From an uncultured Chlamydiae bacterium (GTDB lineage: Bacteria; Chlamydiota; Chlamydiia; Chlamydiales; 2-12-FULL-49-11): DNA of 64,000 bases. Numbering within the stretch: the stretch's first letter is position 1; every line of letters begins with the position of its first letter. Of the stretch, positions 27,987-35,716 are shown one piece after another. The DNA is taken from assembly GCA_937996705.1 (NCBI GenBank), contig CALKUQ010000018.1, positions 124,001-188,000 on the forward strand, read 5' to 3'. Below the pieces are notes generated by a model. It was not told the DNA's origin. It saw nothing but the letters and a program-made list of their open reading frames with translations, and made no database searches. A program made the position numbers and the translations under genes.

Positions 27987-29005
27987 TATTGATCCACCTT
28001 GTAGATAGAAAATGTATAACTTGGGATTGAAGGTTCATTGATTGAGGGGGTGTCAATATAGGTAATTCCAATATCAGATCCTGTTGAGGCAAATCTGGTT
28101 CCGATCCGATCTCCAGGATTTAGATTGATTAAATAGGGAATCGTTAGAAGCATGATAGGAGATTTTTCTGTAACATAGATTCGCGAAGTTGAGGCGGAGA
28201 CAGGTTGCTCATTCAGTTCAATCCAAGCTCCCAGATGTCCGTTAATTCCAATGTTTAAAGCGGCTGGTTGTAAAGAGCATGAAACAAAGTAAACCCCTTT
28301 TACTTTGCAGATCAGAAAATCTTTAGTAGGGGAGACTTCAAAATTATTTAGTAGGGAGGTCTCTTCTGCTTGAAGAAGTTTTCCAACGATGGGCTCTGTT
28401 CTTTGTGTTAGATTGCTACAAATTTGGGCATAAGCGCCACTGCCTAGATCTGCAATTTTGAAGATTGTAAGCCCAAAACTTGATACACTTGGTTCTGAGG
28501 TGGCCGAGTTGTCAACCGAGAGGAGGCCAATATTGGGGTCGCTCGAGCTAAAGCCAGTTGCAAAGGTGTCATTTTCCTTTAGTGTAACAAAGAATATATT
28601 GGATACAAGAGCGACAGGGGAGTTTTCATTAATGTATTGTCTTGAGTTGGAGTTAGCAACAGCCTTTCCGTTGAGGATAAACCAAGAGTCTAAATAGCCG
28701 CTTATTCTGGGTTTGAGTGCAGCTGGTTGCAAGCCGGAGGAGATAAGATAGACTCCAGGAACTTTGCAGATTACGCTTGTATTGTCTGGAGATACACCAA
28801 AGTTTTTTGTAGAATCGACCGATTCTGAAACAATTAGCGAGAGTGTCTCTGAATTTGGAATTTGTGTTTTCATGCTTGAAATTTGGAGATAGGCATCCTC
28901 ATCTGCGTACAAAGCACTAGCTGAAGAGAGAAAAAGGGCGGATACTATAATTTTCTTAACGAATTTTATATGCCGAAAATAAAAAACTGGTAACACTGGG
29001 CTCAC
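27986..29005 (-). CDS. Secreted protein with two tandem beta-sandwich-like repeats
   Basis: 339 residues. A signal peptide begins some 15 residues in (VKKIIVSALFLSSASALYA), so the true start may be downstream of the ATG at 29005, though no standard start codon precedes it closely. Two copies of a 150-residue domain follow, each with CKVPGVYLISSGLQPA or CKVKGVYFVSCSLQPA, a W..LNG/W..LNEQ strand, SRxYxxExSP and a late TGF/TRF strand. The same domain is the whole of the next protein upstream. The Gly-Val-Tyr plus Leu-Asn-Gly pattern is reminiscent of C1q/TNF-like jelly-roll domains found in bacterial surface proteins; that is inference. The ATG overlaps the upstream gene by 50 bp. Confidence 0.82.
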   Translation of the reverse strand: MSPVLPVFYFRHIKFVKKIIVSALFLSSASALYADEDAYLQISSMKTQIPNSETLSLIVSESVDSTKNFGVSPDNTSVICKVPGVYLISSGLQPAALKPRISGYLDSWFILNGKAVANSNSRQYINENSPVALVSNIFFVTLKENDTFATGFSSSDPNIGLLSVDNSATSEPSVSSFGLTIFKIADLGSGAYAQICSNLTQRTEPIVGKLLQAEETSLLNNFEVSPTKDFLICKVKGVYFVSCSLQPAALNIGINGHLGAWIELNEQPVSASTSRIYVTEKSPIMLLTIPYLINLNPGDRIGTRFASTGSDIGITYIDTPSINEPSIPSYTFSIYKVDQ

Positions 29006-29462
29006 CTCGTAAAGGGCTTTGAATAAAAATAAGACCTATTTCTGGTCCACTTGCTTTAAATCCTGTTGCAAGGATGTCATTTTCCTCTAATTGGATCAAA
29101 ATTGTATTGGTCATGAGTGTCACTCGCGAATTTTCATCAATGAATTGTCTGGAATTAGAGAAAGATATGGCCTCCCCATTGAGAACAAACCATGCGTCAA
29201 TATAACCGCTGATTCCTCGGATCAGGGTGGCTGGTTGAATCCCGCTACAGACATAATAGAGGCCAGGCACTTTGCAAATCACGGCATCTCTTGCAGGGCT
29301 CACTTCAAAGTTTTTTATAAGATCGATCGTGTCTGCAGTCACAAGCGATCCAGTAACAGGGGTGGGAATCTGAATGGCCACACTAGACATTTGAATATAG
29401 GCATCTTCGCAAATAATTTGAGTAACTAAGCAAGAAAATACAAACAAGAAAAGACGTAGCAT
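28956..29462 (-). CDS. Secreted single-domain paralogue of the two-repeat protein
   Basis: 168 residues with a signal peptide (MLRLFLFVFSCLVTQIIC). The mature part is one copy of the repeat domain (CKVPGLYYVCSGIQPA, WFVLNGEAISFSNSRQ, LEENDILATGFKASGPEIG) seen twice in the neighbouring 339-residue protein. The two genes overlap by 50 bp on the same strand and probably form one transcript with the cyclase downstream. Likely exported to the periplasm or surface. No catalytic motif is visible; function unknown. Confidence 0.85.
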   Translation of the reverse strand: MLRLFLFVFSCLVTQIICEDAYIQMSSVAIQIPTPVTGSLVTADTIDLIKNFEVSPARDAVICKVPGLYYVCSGIQPATLIRGISGYIDAWFVLNGEAISFSNSRQFIDENSRVTLMTNTILIQLEENDILATGFKASGPEIGLIFIQSPLRGEPSVTSFLFSAYKIR

Positions 29463-29520
29463 CTTAGGCTCCTTAATCTTCCCATAACCAATTTTCTTTA
29501 AAATAACAAGAAAAGAAGTT

Positions 29521-30144
29521 ATGATAGGGACGATGATTATTGAAAAAGTGGTTGCAGCACCTTTAGATACGAATGCCTATTTGATAGGTTGTGAAGAGAG
29601 ACATAAAGCGATTATCATTGATCCAGGTTATCAGACGAGTGAAAGATTGTCCCTACTAATTAAAAAATACGAAGTGGTTGTCGAGGGGATCTATTTAACT
29701 CATACACATTTTGATCATATTGCGGATGTAGCCGGATTAAAAAGGAAATTTGGTTGGCAGGTCTTTGTCCATAAAGAGGATGCAGGGAATTTACGAGTTC
29801 CTGGGAGTGATGGAATACCCAATACTTATGGAATTGAGGGGGCCGAACCTGATGGCTTTCTCGTTGATGGAGAAGAGCGGGTGTTTGGGCATCTCCGGTT
29901 TCGCGTGATTCATACACCGGGGCATAGTCCAGGGTGCGTTTTATTTTATTTTGAAAACGAAAAGGTTTTAATCTCAGGAGACACTTTATTTAGAGGTACT
30001 TATGGTAGGGTAGACTTACCCTCCTCCAATCCCGAAAAAATGAAGGAGTCCCTTGCAAAAATCAAGCAATTGCCAGATGATATAACTGTATATCCGGGAC
30101 ATGGCGGATCAACCACAATAGGGAGAGAGAAAAGATGGCTTTAG
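29521..30144 (+). CDS. MBL-fold metallo-hydrolase (glyoxalase II-like)
   Basis: 207 residues with the metallo-beta-lactamase signature LTHTHFDHIADV (His61, His63, Asp65, His66), then a Gly-His in VIHTPGHSPG, SGDTLFRGTYGR and YPGHG. This matches the short hydroxyacylglutathione-hydrolase-like family (YcbL type). A second ATG at 29533 preceded by AGGGA is a plausible start because homologues often begin MIIE; both are possible. It overlaps the following peroxiredoxin gene by 10 bp, so the two are translated together, which fits a detoxification or thiol-stress role. The substrate is not certain. Confidence 0.93.
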   Translation: MIGTMIIEKVVAAPLDTNAYLIGCEERHKAIIIDPGYQTSERLSLLIKKYEVVVEGIYLTHTHFDHIADVAGLKRKFGWQVFVHKEDAGNLRVPGSDGIPNTYGIEGAEPDGFLVDGEERVFGHLRFRVIHTPGHSPGCVLFYFENEKVLISGDTLFRGTYGRVDLPSSNPEKMKESLAKIKQLPDDITVYPGHGGSTTIGREKRWL

Positions 30145-30725
30145 TTGGAAAAAAAATACCTGAAATTACAGCAACTGCGGTTGTGAAAGGTGAGGCAATA
30201 GATAAAAATTTTTCTTTAGCCGATCTTCAAGGTGGGTACGTAGTTCTTTTTTTCTATCCTCTTGATTTTACATTTGTTTGTCCTACCGAGCTTCATGCGT
30301 TTCAAGAGGCTCTTCCAGAGTTTGAGAAAAGAAAATGTCAGGTAGTCGGTTGTTCGGTAGATAGCCCGTATTCTCACTTAGCATGGTTAAAGACTCCTTG
30401 TAAAAATGCTGGAATTGAAGGGGTTACATATCCTCTCCTTGCAGATATTACCAAAGAAATTGCAAGGTCCTTTGGCGTTCTTAGTGAAAAAGATGGGATT
30501 GCTTATAGAGGGCTTTTTCTAATTGATAAAGCAGGGATTGTAAGACACGAACTGATTAATGATTTTCCCCTGGGGAGAAGTGTTGATGAAGCTCTAAGAG
30601 TGTTAGATGCTTTAATTTTCTTTGAAGAGCATGGTGAGGTTTGTCCTGCAAATTGGCACAAAGGGCAAAAAGCAATGAAACCTACACAAGAAGGGCTTAA
30701 ATCTTTCTTTAATTCTACTGAGTAA
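30135..30725 (+). CDS. ahpC: Typical 2-Cys peroxiredoxin (AhpC/TSA family)
   Basis: Reduces hydrogen peroxide and organic peroxides through a cysteine pair. Peroxidatic Cys49 lies in PLDFTFVCPTE and resolving Cys170 in HGEVCPANW; the conserved Arg in the GLFLIDKAGIVRH strand is present. 196 residues is normal. GGGAGAG sits before the ATG, which lies within the end of the MBL gene (10-bp overlap). The 3' end overlaps a convergent hypothetical by 11 bp. From memory Chlamydia has a single ahpC of this type. No AhpF or thioredoxin partner is encoded nearby. Confidence 0.96.
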   Translation: MALVGKKIPEITATAVVKGEAIDKNFSLADLQGGYVVLFFYPLDFTFVCPTELHAFQEALPEFEKRKCQVVGCSVDSPYSHLAWLKTPCKNAGIEGVTYPLLADITKEIARSFGVLSEKDGIAYRGLFLIDKAGIVRHELINDFPLGRSVDEALRVLDALIFFEEHGEVCPANWHKGQKAMKPTQEGLKSFFNSTE

Positions 30726-31101
30726 GAAGATCGTAGAGATCTTTTTCTGTGAAAAGAAGGAGTAGTCCTGTATGAGCGCTAAATTCTTTTGCTAACGTCA
30801 GAATTTCAGAGGAACTAACCCCAGGGAGAAGGGCGGCAGAGATCGATTTTTCTGGGGGGTATTTTTCTATCAATTTAAATCCCAGTAAGTATTGATCGGG
30901 ATTAAAACCTTCCTCAGAGACTTTGTAATAGAGAACCCTTTGATTTAACAGAAGTGCTTGGACTGCCAAATGTATCCCTGAGCTGTTTTGTGTAGGCTCT
31001 CCAAGTGCTTGGGAAAGTTCTGGTAAGGTATTAAAAAGGAGGGGTTTTTGAAAATCTCCTCCTTTTGACTCACCAAAAATTACAATAGTGTTTTGTTTCA
31101 T
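30715..31101 (-). CDS. Small conserved-looking hypothetical protein
   Basis: 128 residues, not recognised. The sequence is globular with an alternating strand-helix pattern (NTIVIFGESKGG, HLAVQALLLNQRVLYYKV, SISAALLPGVSSSEIL, TGLLLLFTEKDLYDLL), suggesting a small alpha/beta fold. No signal peptide or membrane span. The gene lies 19 bp downstream of the exported 273-residue protein on the same strand and overlaps ahpC tail to tail by 11 bp. Coding status is supported by protein-like composition and packing; function unknown. Confidence 0.75.
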   Translation of the reverse strand: MKQNTIVIFGESKGGDFQKPLLFNTLPELSQALGEPTQNSSGIHLAVQALLLNQRVLYYKVSEEGFNPDQYLLGFKLIEKYPPEKSISAALLPGVSSSEILTLAKEFSAHTGLLLLFTEKDLYDLLTQ

Positions 31102-31120
31102 TCTATTTTACTTTGCTAAT

Positions 31121-31942
31121 TTATTCATTTTCAACAAGGGTTTTAAGCTCTGCTGGATCTGAGTTTAATAAACTTAAAAAGAATTTTTTCGTCAATTTTG
31201 GTTCATTTTGGTTTTCTGTTAGAGGGACAAATTCAATTCGAGAGTTTGTGATGTAGATATTCCAAGGGGCTGCTGATTTATAGTGGTCCCATTTGATTTC
31301 AGAAGCTGCTTTTTCTAAAGTGGATACTTCCGGTAAAGCGCCTCTAAGTGCTAGAAATGTCACTAGAGAGATGCCTGGTACTCTTGTTACATCATAGGAC
31401 CAAACCGCGCCGGGGGGGGTAAGTGTGATGCTTTGTCCTTTATCGCTGATATTTAGCGGTATAGAAACTTTTTCTGAAGAAAACCAATGAGGTTTAATTT
31501 TTACATTTTTGTTCCCGTTAATTTGAGAGAGATTTGCGGTGATAATTTTATTTGCAAGTATTTTAGTCACAAATATCAGGCTTTTAGAGGGTTCTGGATT
31601 TGCAAGCAGTGCGATATCAAAGTGCTCGGTAGAGGCTAGGTTTTTTAAGTCATTAATTGAGAGCGGTTTTGTCAAAACAATTAGATTTGAAAGGTTCTTC
31701 TCCAGCTTGCAAGTTGCTACTGCTTGCGATAGAATTTCTTCATCTGTTCCAGCTATAATGCAGGTTGCCTGGGGAAAATCTTTTGCGATTTGTATCACGG
31801 TCTCCTGGTTTTCGGAATCAAAATCAAAAACTGAAAAGGGTCTGGAAAAGGCTTCCAAAGTTGGTTTTATGAATGTATAGAGCTCGTCTGAGTGGAGGTT
31901 CAAAGAGATAAAACATGTTAAAATAAGTAGAAGTGCTTGCAT
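31121..31942 (-). CDS. Exported hypothetical, possibly a degenerate Rossmann-fold protein
   Basis: 273 residues with a signal peptide (MQALLLILTCFISLNLHS). Residues about 30-130 alternate strands and helices in a pattern reminiscent of class I methyltransferases: FSVFDFDSENQETVIQIAKDFPQATCIIAGTD, SNLIVLTKPLSINDLKNL, HFDIALLAN. The glycine-rich SAM motif is absent, so if related it would not bind SAM in the usual way. The second half holds ITLTPPGAVWSYDVTRVPGISL and lacks known motifs. It starts 37 bp downstream of the enolase stop and may be co-transcribed with enolase. Function unknown; the methyltransferase resemblance is weak. Confidence 0.78.
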   Translation of the reverse strand: MQALLLILTCFISLNLHSDELYTFIKPTLEAFSRPFSVFDFDSENQETVIQIAKDFPQATCIIAGTDEEILSQAVATCKLEKNLSNLIVLTKPLSINDLKNLASTEHFDIALLANPEPSKSLIFVTKILANKIITANLSQINGNKNVKIKPHWFSSEKVSIPLNISDKGQSITLTPPGAVWSYDVTRVPGISLVTFLALRGALPEVSTLEKAASEIKWDHYKSAAPWNIYITNSRIEFVPLTENQNEPKLTKKFFLSLLNSDPAELKTLVENE

Positions 31943-31979
31943 AGCCTATATCCTTTAAAAAAGTTAAGTAGTGTTATTT

Positions 31980-33212
31980 TTACAGGATGTTAACAATTTT
32001 TTCAATACAAAGAAGGCGGTTGTATTTGCAAGTTCTTTCTGATCTTGAAAGGGATCCAGTTTTGATTTGTTTTGAATTTGTCCCCACTGTAAGGTCTGCA
32101 ATAAATGTGTCTTCTGTCTCACCCGACCTGTGGGAAATGATAGTTTTGTAATTGTTATTTTGGGCTAGCTTGATCGTGTTTAAGGTTTCCGTGAGTGTTC
32201 CGATTTGGTTAAGTTTTATTAAGATCGCATTGCAAATGCCCATGTCGATCCCCTTTTGGAAGAAGAGGGGGTTTGTTACAAAAATGTCATCTCCAACATT
32301 TTGTATGGCTGGATTGAGTCGGTTAGAAAACATTTGCCAGCCAGCCCAGTCATTTTCTGCGAAGGCATCCTCAATAGAATCGATTGGAAATTTTTTACAC
32401 AACCCTGTAAGAAAATCTATGTACTCAGACGAGGTCATTTCTAAATATTTCCCCTCTTTATAAAATTCCGATGCTGCACAGTCGATTGCAATTGTGATAT
32501 CCTCTCCAGGTCTATACCCTGCAGATTCAATCGCAGTTACAATAAGTTCTAAGGCAGATTCGTTTGAGGGGAGATTTGGGGCAAATCCCCCTTCATCTCC
32601 TACAGAAGTGGAGAGCCCTTTTTTTGAGAGAATTTTTTTTAGAGAGTGAAACACTTCAGAGCCTGCGCGAATTCTTTCTTCCATTGAGGAAAAACCGATA
32701 GGACGAATCATGAATTCCTGAAAGTCGATCGTATTATCTGCGTGAGCCCCACCGTTAATGATGTTCATCATAGGCATGGGTAGGGATAGTGGAGCCCCTG
32801 AAAGCTCCTGAATGTATTGATAAAGGGGGATGTTTTCCTCCCTTGCTGCACATCTTGCTATCGCTAAGGAGGTGCCAAGAATTGTGTTTGCCCCAAGATT
32901 TGCCTTGTTGATAGAGCCATCAAGATCAATCATGAGTTTGTCGAGATCGGCTTGGGCATGGGGGTCTTTCCCTCTAAGGGCAGGAAGGATTGTTTTTTCA
33001 AGATTTGAGATTGCCTTCAGAACCCCTTTTCCAAAGTATCTCTTCGGATCTCCATCTCGGAGTTCTATTGCCTCATGCATTCCTGTAGAGGCTCCAGAGG
33101 GGATCATCGCCATCTCTTGAATTCCGTTTTCTAACGAGACGATCACCCCAATGGTAGGAGTCCCTCTTGAGTCTAAAATCTCAATTCCCTGGATATTTTG
33201 AATCTTTGCCAT
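31980..33212 (-). CDS. eno: Enolase (phosphopyruvate hydratase)
   Basis: Glycolytic enzyme interconverting 2-phosphoglycerate and phosphoenolpyruvate. Recognised from EILDSRGTPTIGV at the N-terminus, GASTGMHEAIELRDGD, MMNIINGGAHADNTIDFQEFMI, VGDEGGFAPNL with catalytic Glu, ITIAIDCAASEFY and the metal-binding Asp, DSIEDAFAENDW, VGDDIFVTNP, ILIKLNQIGTLTETL with the catalytic Lys, and ISHRSGETEDTFIADLTVG. 410 residues is slightly short of the usual 425-430. In C. trachomatis eno sits next to rsbU (from memory); here rsbU is about 8 kb away with lineage-specific genes and rsgA between. Confidence 0.98.
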   Translation of the reverse strand: MAKIQNIQGIEILDSRGTPTIGVIVSLENGIQEMAMIPSGASTGMHEAIELRDGDPKRYFGKGVLKAISNLEKTILPALRGKDPHAQADLDKLMIDLDGSINKANLGANTILGTSLAIARCAAREENIPLYQYIQELSGAPLSLPMPMMNIINGGAHADNTIDFQEFMIRPIGFSSMEERIRAGSEVFHSLKKILSKKGLSTSVGDEGGFAPNLPSNESALELIVTAIESAGYRPGEDITIAIDCAASEFYKEGKYLEMTSSEYIDFLTGLCKKFPIDSIEDAFAENDWAGWQMFSNRLNPAIQNVGDDIFVTNPLFFQKGIDMGICNAILIKLNQIGTLTETLNTIKLAQNNNYKTIISHRSGETEDTFIADLTVGTNSKQIKTGSLSRSERTCKYNRLLCIEKIVNIL

Positions 33213-33272
33213 GGCTTTAGTTCTAACCTAGGGCAAAGATTCGTTTCAATAGAAAAATTACTCTCTTAAAGC

Positions 33273-33304
33273 CCGGCCTGCTACTTATTCGCCCTAAGAG
33301 CCGG
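33273..33304 (-). repeat. CCGG-bounded dispersed repeat, copy B
   Basis: 32-bp unit bounded by CCGG at both ends with GAATAAGTAGC read on the minus strand; flanked by TTAAA at one side like copies A and C. Lies between the eno start and the small membrane protein. The plus strand continues into a T-rich stretch, but the terminal stem here is only 5 bp. Confidence 0.6.
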
Positions 33305-33376
33305 CCTTCTCTCTTTTTCTTTTTTTAGAAACCCTTTTTCAGGTTATCTGAATTGTTATCTTTTACGTAATGTGAG

Positions 33377-33682
33377 TTACTCATCCACTTCTGCGCATTC
33401 TTGAATCGAGGGTAATTTTTGTCGCTTGACTGCTACATTATGAACTTTATTGATAATTGATTTTGATTTCAATGTTGAGGCGTTATAAGCGTGAGAAGGC
33501 TCAATAGTCTTTATTCTAGCAGATCTGCAAAAAGTCTTTGACAGATTACAACCTAGTTTGTACGCACCTAGGCAGGCCGCTCCAAGAATGACTGCTACAA
33601 GTAGCGCTTTGCTAGCAATTTTAGTGTTACCTGTTGGAATTATTGAAAGGGGGGCTCCCCTTAAAGAAATCGCAAGAGACAT
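33377..33682 (-). CDS. Small single-span membrane or exported hypothetical
   Basis: 101 residues with one hydrophobic segment (about residues 24-45, ASKALLVAVILGAACLGAYKLG) and a basic C-terminal half. AGGAGA is well placed before the ATG, supporting the start. Not recognised. Isolated between eno and the CE-clan candidate, with AT-rich upstream sequence that only weakly resembles the shared promoter motif (33747-33765). Moderate support only, from Shine-Dalgarno and composition. Confidence 0.6.
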   Translation of the reverse strand: MSLAISLRGAPLSIIPTGNTKIASKALLVAVILGAACLGAYKLGCNLSKTFCRSARIKTIEPSHAYNASTLKSKSIINKVHNVAVKRQKLPSIQECAEVDE

Positions 33683-34104
33683 GGTTTCTCCTATATGGTT
33701 GTTATAATTTCATGATAAAAAATATTATTGCTAAATCAGATCGTTATTAATTATATTGTAATTTTGATTTATTTAAAATATTTTTGAATCCATTTTGAGC
33801 TTTTTCTTAATCTGCTTATAGATAGTTATTTAAGCTTTTGTTTTTCTGAAGTGTTATTGATAAGTCATTAATAATAAAGGGACTAGGCATTTTAAGCTTG
33901 CTCTCAAGTAAGTGCAGCACTCTCTGAGATTGCTAGAAAATTCACAAACGATACACATTTAGTGGAATATGAACTTTTAATCACCTATATTCTGGCTTCT
34001 AGTAATCTGAGAGGGAGAGCGAAGTAGGCGTAAAGTTTACCATTTTAAAAATATTATTATTATGATATAATTATAAGATAATATTATTATCTTTTGGGGG
34101 TAAG
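33683..34104. other. AT-rich divergent intergenic region
   Basis: 422 bp between the small membrane protein and the CE-clan candidate. Contains an imperfect AT-rich dyad at 33747-33765, a GC-richer middle (33890-34030) in which I see no gene, and promoter motif copy 5 at 34056-34074. Confidence 0.5.
34056..34074 (+). promoter_or_regulatory. AT-rich promoter/operator motif, copy 5
   Basis: ATTATTATGATATAATTAT shares 17 of 19 positions with copy 1 (at 11056-11074), including the 15-mer TTATGATATAATTAT with extended -10 TGATATAAT. It ends 30 bp before the ATG at 34105, the same spacing as copies 3 and 4. No good -35 hexamer is visible. Confidence 0.6.
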
Positions 34105-35352
34105 ATGTCGATAGTCCATGGCGTTTTTAGTCAACCTACAACTCTACTAGAAGTTATGGAGGGAGGCGGAGCTGGAGGGGCAGTCGATGGGGTAGATCTC
34201 GTAGGCCGTGAATTGGCAACAAAACGAGTCTCAAGGGTCCCAAGGCCTTCTATGCAATTAGAAACAAGGTGTTTAAGTAGCTTATTTGATAGATTTAAAA
34301 CGATTTCTGAAAAACCTGAGTTAAGAGATTATTTAGTCCGCTTTTTTATGGAAAAACCTCTGAGTTGCCAAGTTGATTTAGAAACTTCCGTGCGGGAATT
34401 GCCCGATGTCATTGTTCCAAAAGTGGAACTTATGAAAAAGATTTGCGATCATTACAAAGAAAAATATAACATCAGGATACAGATATGTAAAATTTCAGAA
34501 CTCCGATCGATGCTAGGAGATTTAAGGGGTGATCCTCTAAATAAGGGTCCTGTAATCGAAGGCTTAATTGTCACCGACGATTCGGGAGAGGGGCATGTAG
34601 TGCCACTCCTTTTTGAAGTTAAGACGTATCATATGGAGACCGACGATTGTGATCAATACAATCGCATCTTCCAAGACTGTCTCAACTTAGATGTGTTGGG
34701 CGATCGTAGAGATAATATGCGTTTAAATCTGGAGATAAAGAGTTGTCTTGGAGCTAGCCGGCGTGGTAGGCGATATCTTACATCGGCAGTTATGAGACAA
34801 GCCGATGGGTGGTCTTGTAGAACCGATGCCCTAGTGGTGCTTCGAAATGCTCTTATTTATTGCAATCATCATAAAATTACAGAACTAAAAGATCTGATTA
34901 TTGACCATTCTCCTGAAACTTCAGAAGTTTCGATTTTGCCAGATCTCTATTTTCACAGTCAAATCATGCACGAGAATGGTCTAGGGGATAAAAGGGTAAC
35001 TAGAGCAGCCTATTCAAATGATGAGGCTAAGAGGGCTAGTCCAGAACTATTAGCTAGATTCAGAGAGAGGTTTAAAGGGCGTGTTACTCTTATTAAGAAA
35101 TATACATTTATGACAAATTTAATCTCAATAGGGGAAATATTGCACTCTTTTAGGGAAAAAACAACAGAAGTTCAAGGTTCAGCCGTTCTTACAATTCATC
35201 CAAAATACGACCATGAGATACGTGGGTGGGAGTTTACGATTGAAGAGAGTGAGGAGAAATTTATCAACACGTATCAAGTTGCAAAGGGGTATAAAATTGC
35301 GAAAAAATTTGGATCGCATTTTGAGCCTCCGGAAATACTTTCAGGGGAATAA
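34105..35352 (+). CDS. Candidate CE-clan cysteine protease / YopJ-like acetyltransferase
   Basis: 415 residues. A CE-clan (Ulp1/SENP/ChlaDub/YopJ) catalytic layout is visible: His164 in GEGHVVPLLFEV, an acidic residue at 180-181 in HMETDDCD, Gln232 and Cys238 in RQADGWSCRTDALVVL. The Gln-to-Cys step of exactly six and the His-to-Asp step of 16-17 match Ulp1-type enzymes. The N-terminus has a short Gly-rich stretch (EGGGAGGAVDG), as in other lineage-specific proteins here. The C-terminal 150 residues are unassigned. GGGGG lies 5 bp before the ATG, and the shared promoter motif is 30 bp upstream. Enzymes of this clan in chlamydiae act on host ubiquitin, SUMO or NEDD8, or acetylate host proteins; which applies is unknown. 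Confidence 0.85.
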   Translation: MSIVHGVFSQPTTLLEVMEGGGAGGAVDGVDLVGRELATKRVSRVPRPSMQLETRCLSSLFDRFKTISEKPELRDYLVRFFMEKPLSCQVDLETSVRELPDVIVPKVELMKKICDHYKEKYNIRIQICKISELRSMLGDLRGDPLNKGPVIEGLIVTDDSGEGHVVPLLFEVKTYHMETDDCDQYNRIFQDCLNLDVLGDRRDNMRLNLEIKSCLGASRRGRRYLTSAVMRQADGWSCRTDALVVLRNALIYCNHHKITELKDLIIDHSPETSEVSILPDLYFHSQIMHENGLGDKRVTRAAYSNDEAKRASPELLARFRERFKGRVTLIKKYTFMTNLISIGEILHSFREKTTEVQGSAVLTIHPKYDHEIRGWEFTIEESEEKFINTYQVAKGYKIAKKFGSHFEPPEILSGE

Positions 35353-35364
35353 GTAGCGGGCCGG
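35329..35364 (+). repeat. CCGG-bounded dispersed repeat, copy C (overlaps gene end)
   Basis: 36-bp version of the repeat, bounded by CCGG, with core GAATAAGTAGC. Its TAA provides the stop codon of the CE-clan candidate (35350-35352), so the last eight codons are repeat-derived. Lies 12 bp from the inverted-repeat element. Confidence 0.6.
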
Positions 35365-35376
35365 GTTTAAACAAAA

Positions 35377-35715
35377 TATACTCATGACAGTTGAAAGACC
35401 CAGATTTTTTTACATGCGCTTCCTATTTAAATTAGACGCCATTTGCACATAAGAAAATTTCAAGTGGTTGCAAGACAAGCAATTTCATTAACCTGGGTCA
35501 GAGCTTGAGGGTCAGACGTGAAATTCTGAAAAAATCTTAATATTTCAAAGTTTCGGGTATGATCCTTGAGTCTATTTGTTAAGATTTTTTCAGGATTTCA
35601 CGTCTGACCCTCAAGCTCCTGACCCTCAAGCTCCTCTTCAGCGGACGGCTTCGCCAAATTGAACTAAAAGGATTTTGCTGCGAAAAATCTGGGTCTTTCA
35701 ACTGTCATGAGTATA
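35377..35715. mobile_element. MITE-like element with 33-bp perfect terminal inverted repeats
   Basis: A 339-bp stretch without a gene. The ends 35377-35409 and 35683-35715 are perfect 33-bp inverted repeats beginning TATACTCATGACAGTTGAAA. Inside, 35501-35540 and 35579-35618 are a second inverted repeat of 40 bp with one mismatch around a 38-nt loop, and GACCCTCAAGCTCCT is tandemly repeated after it. TA at each end may be a target duplication. No transposase is encoded, so movement would need an enzyme supplied in trans. The right end touches the rsgA stop codon. Confidence 0.75.
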
Positions 35716-35716
35716 G

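Noticed and set aside
33266..33330. CCGG repeat copy B plus T-rich stretch as a Rho-independent terminator on the plus strand.
   Set aside because: The stem is only 5 bp with a 22-nt loop, and no plus-strand gene ends nearby.
33747..33765. Sixth copy of the palindromic promoter motif before the gene at 33682.
   Set aside because: The match is poorer and lies 64 bp from the start codon, unlike the others; could be AT-rich chance.
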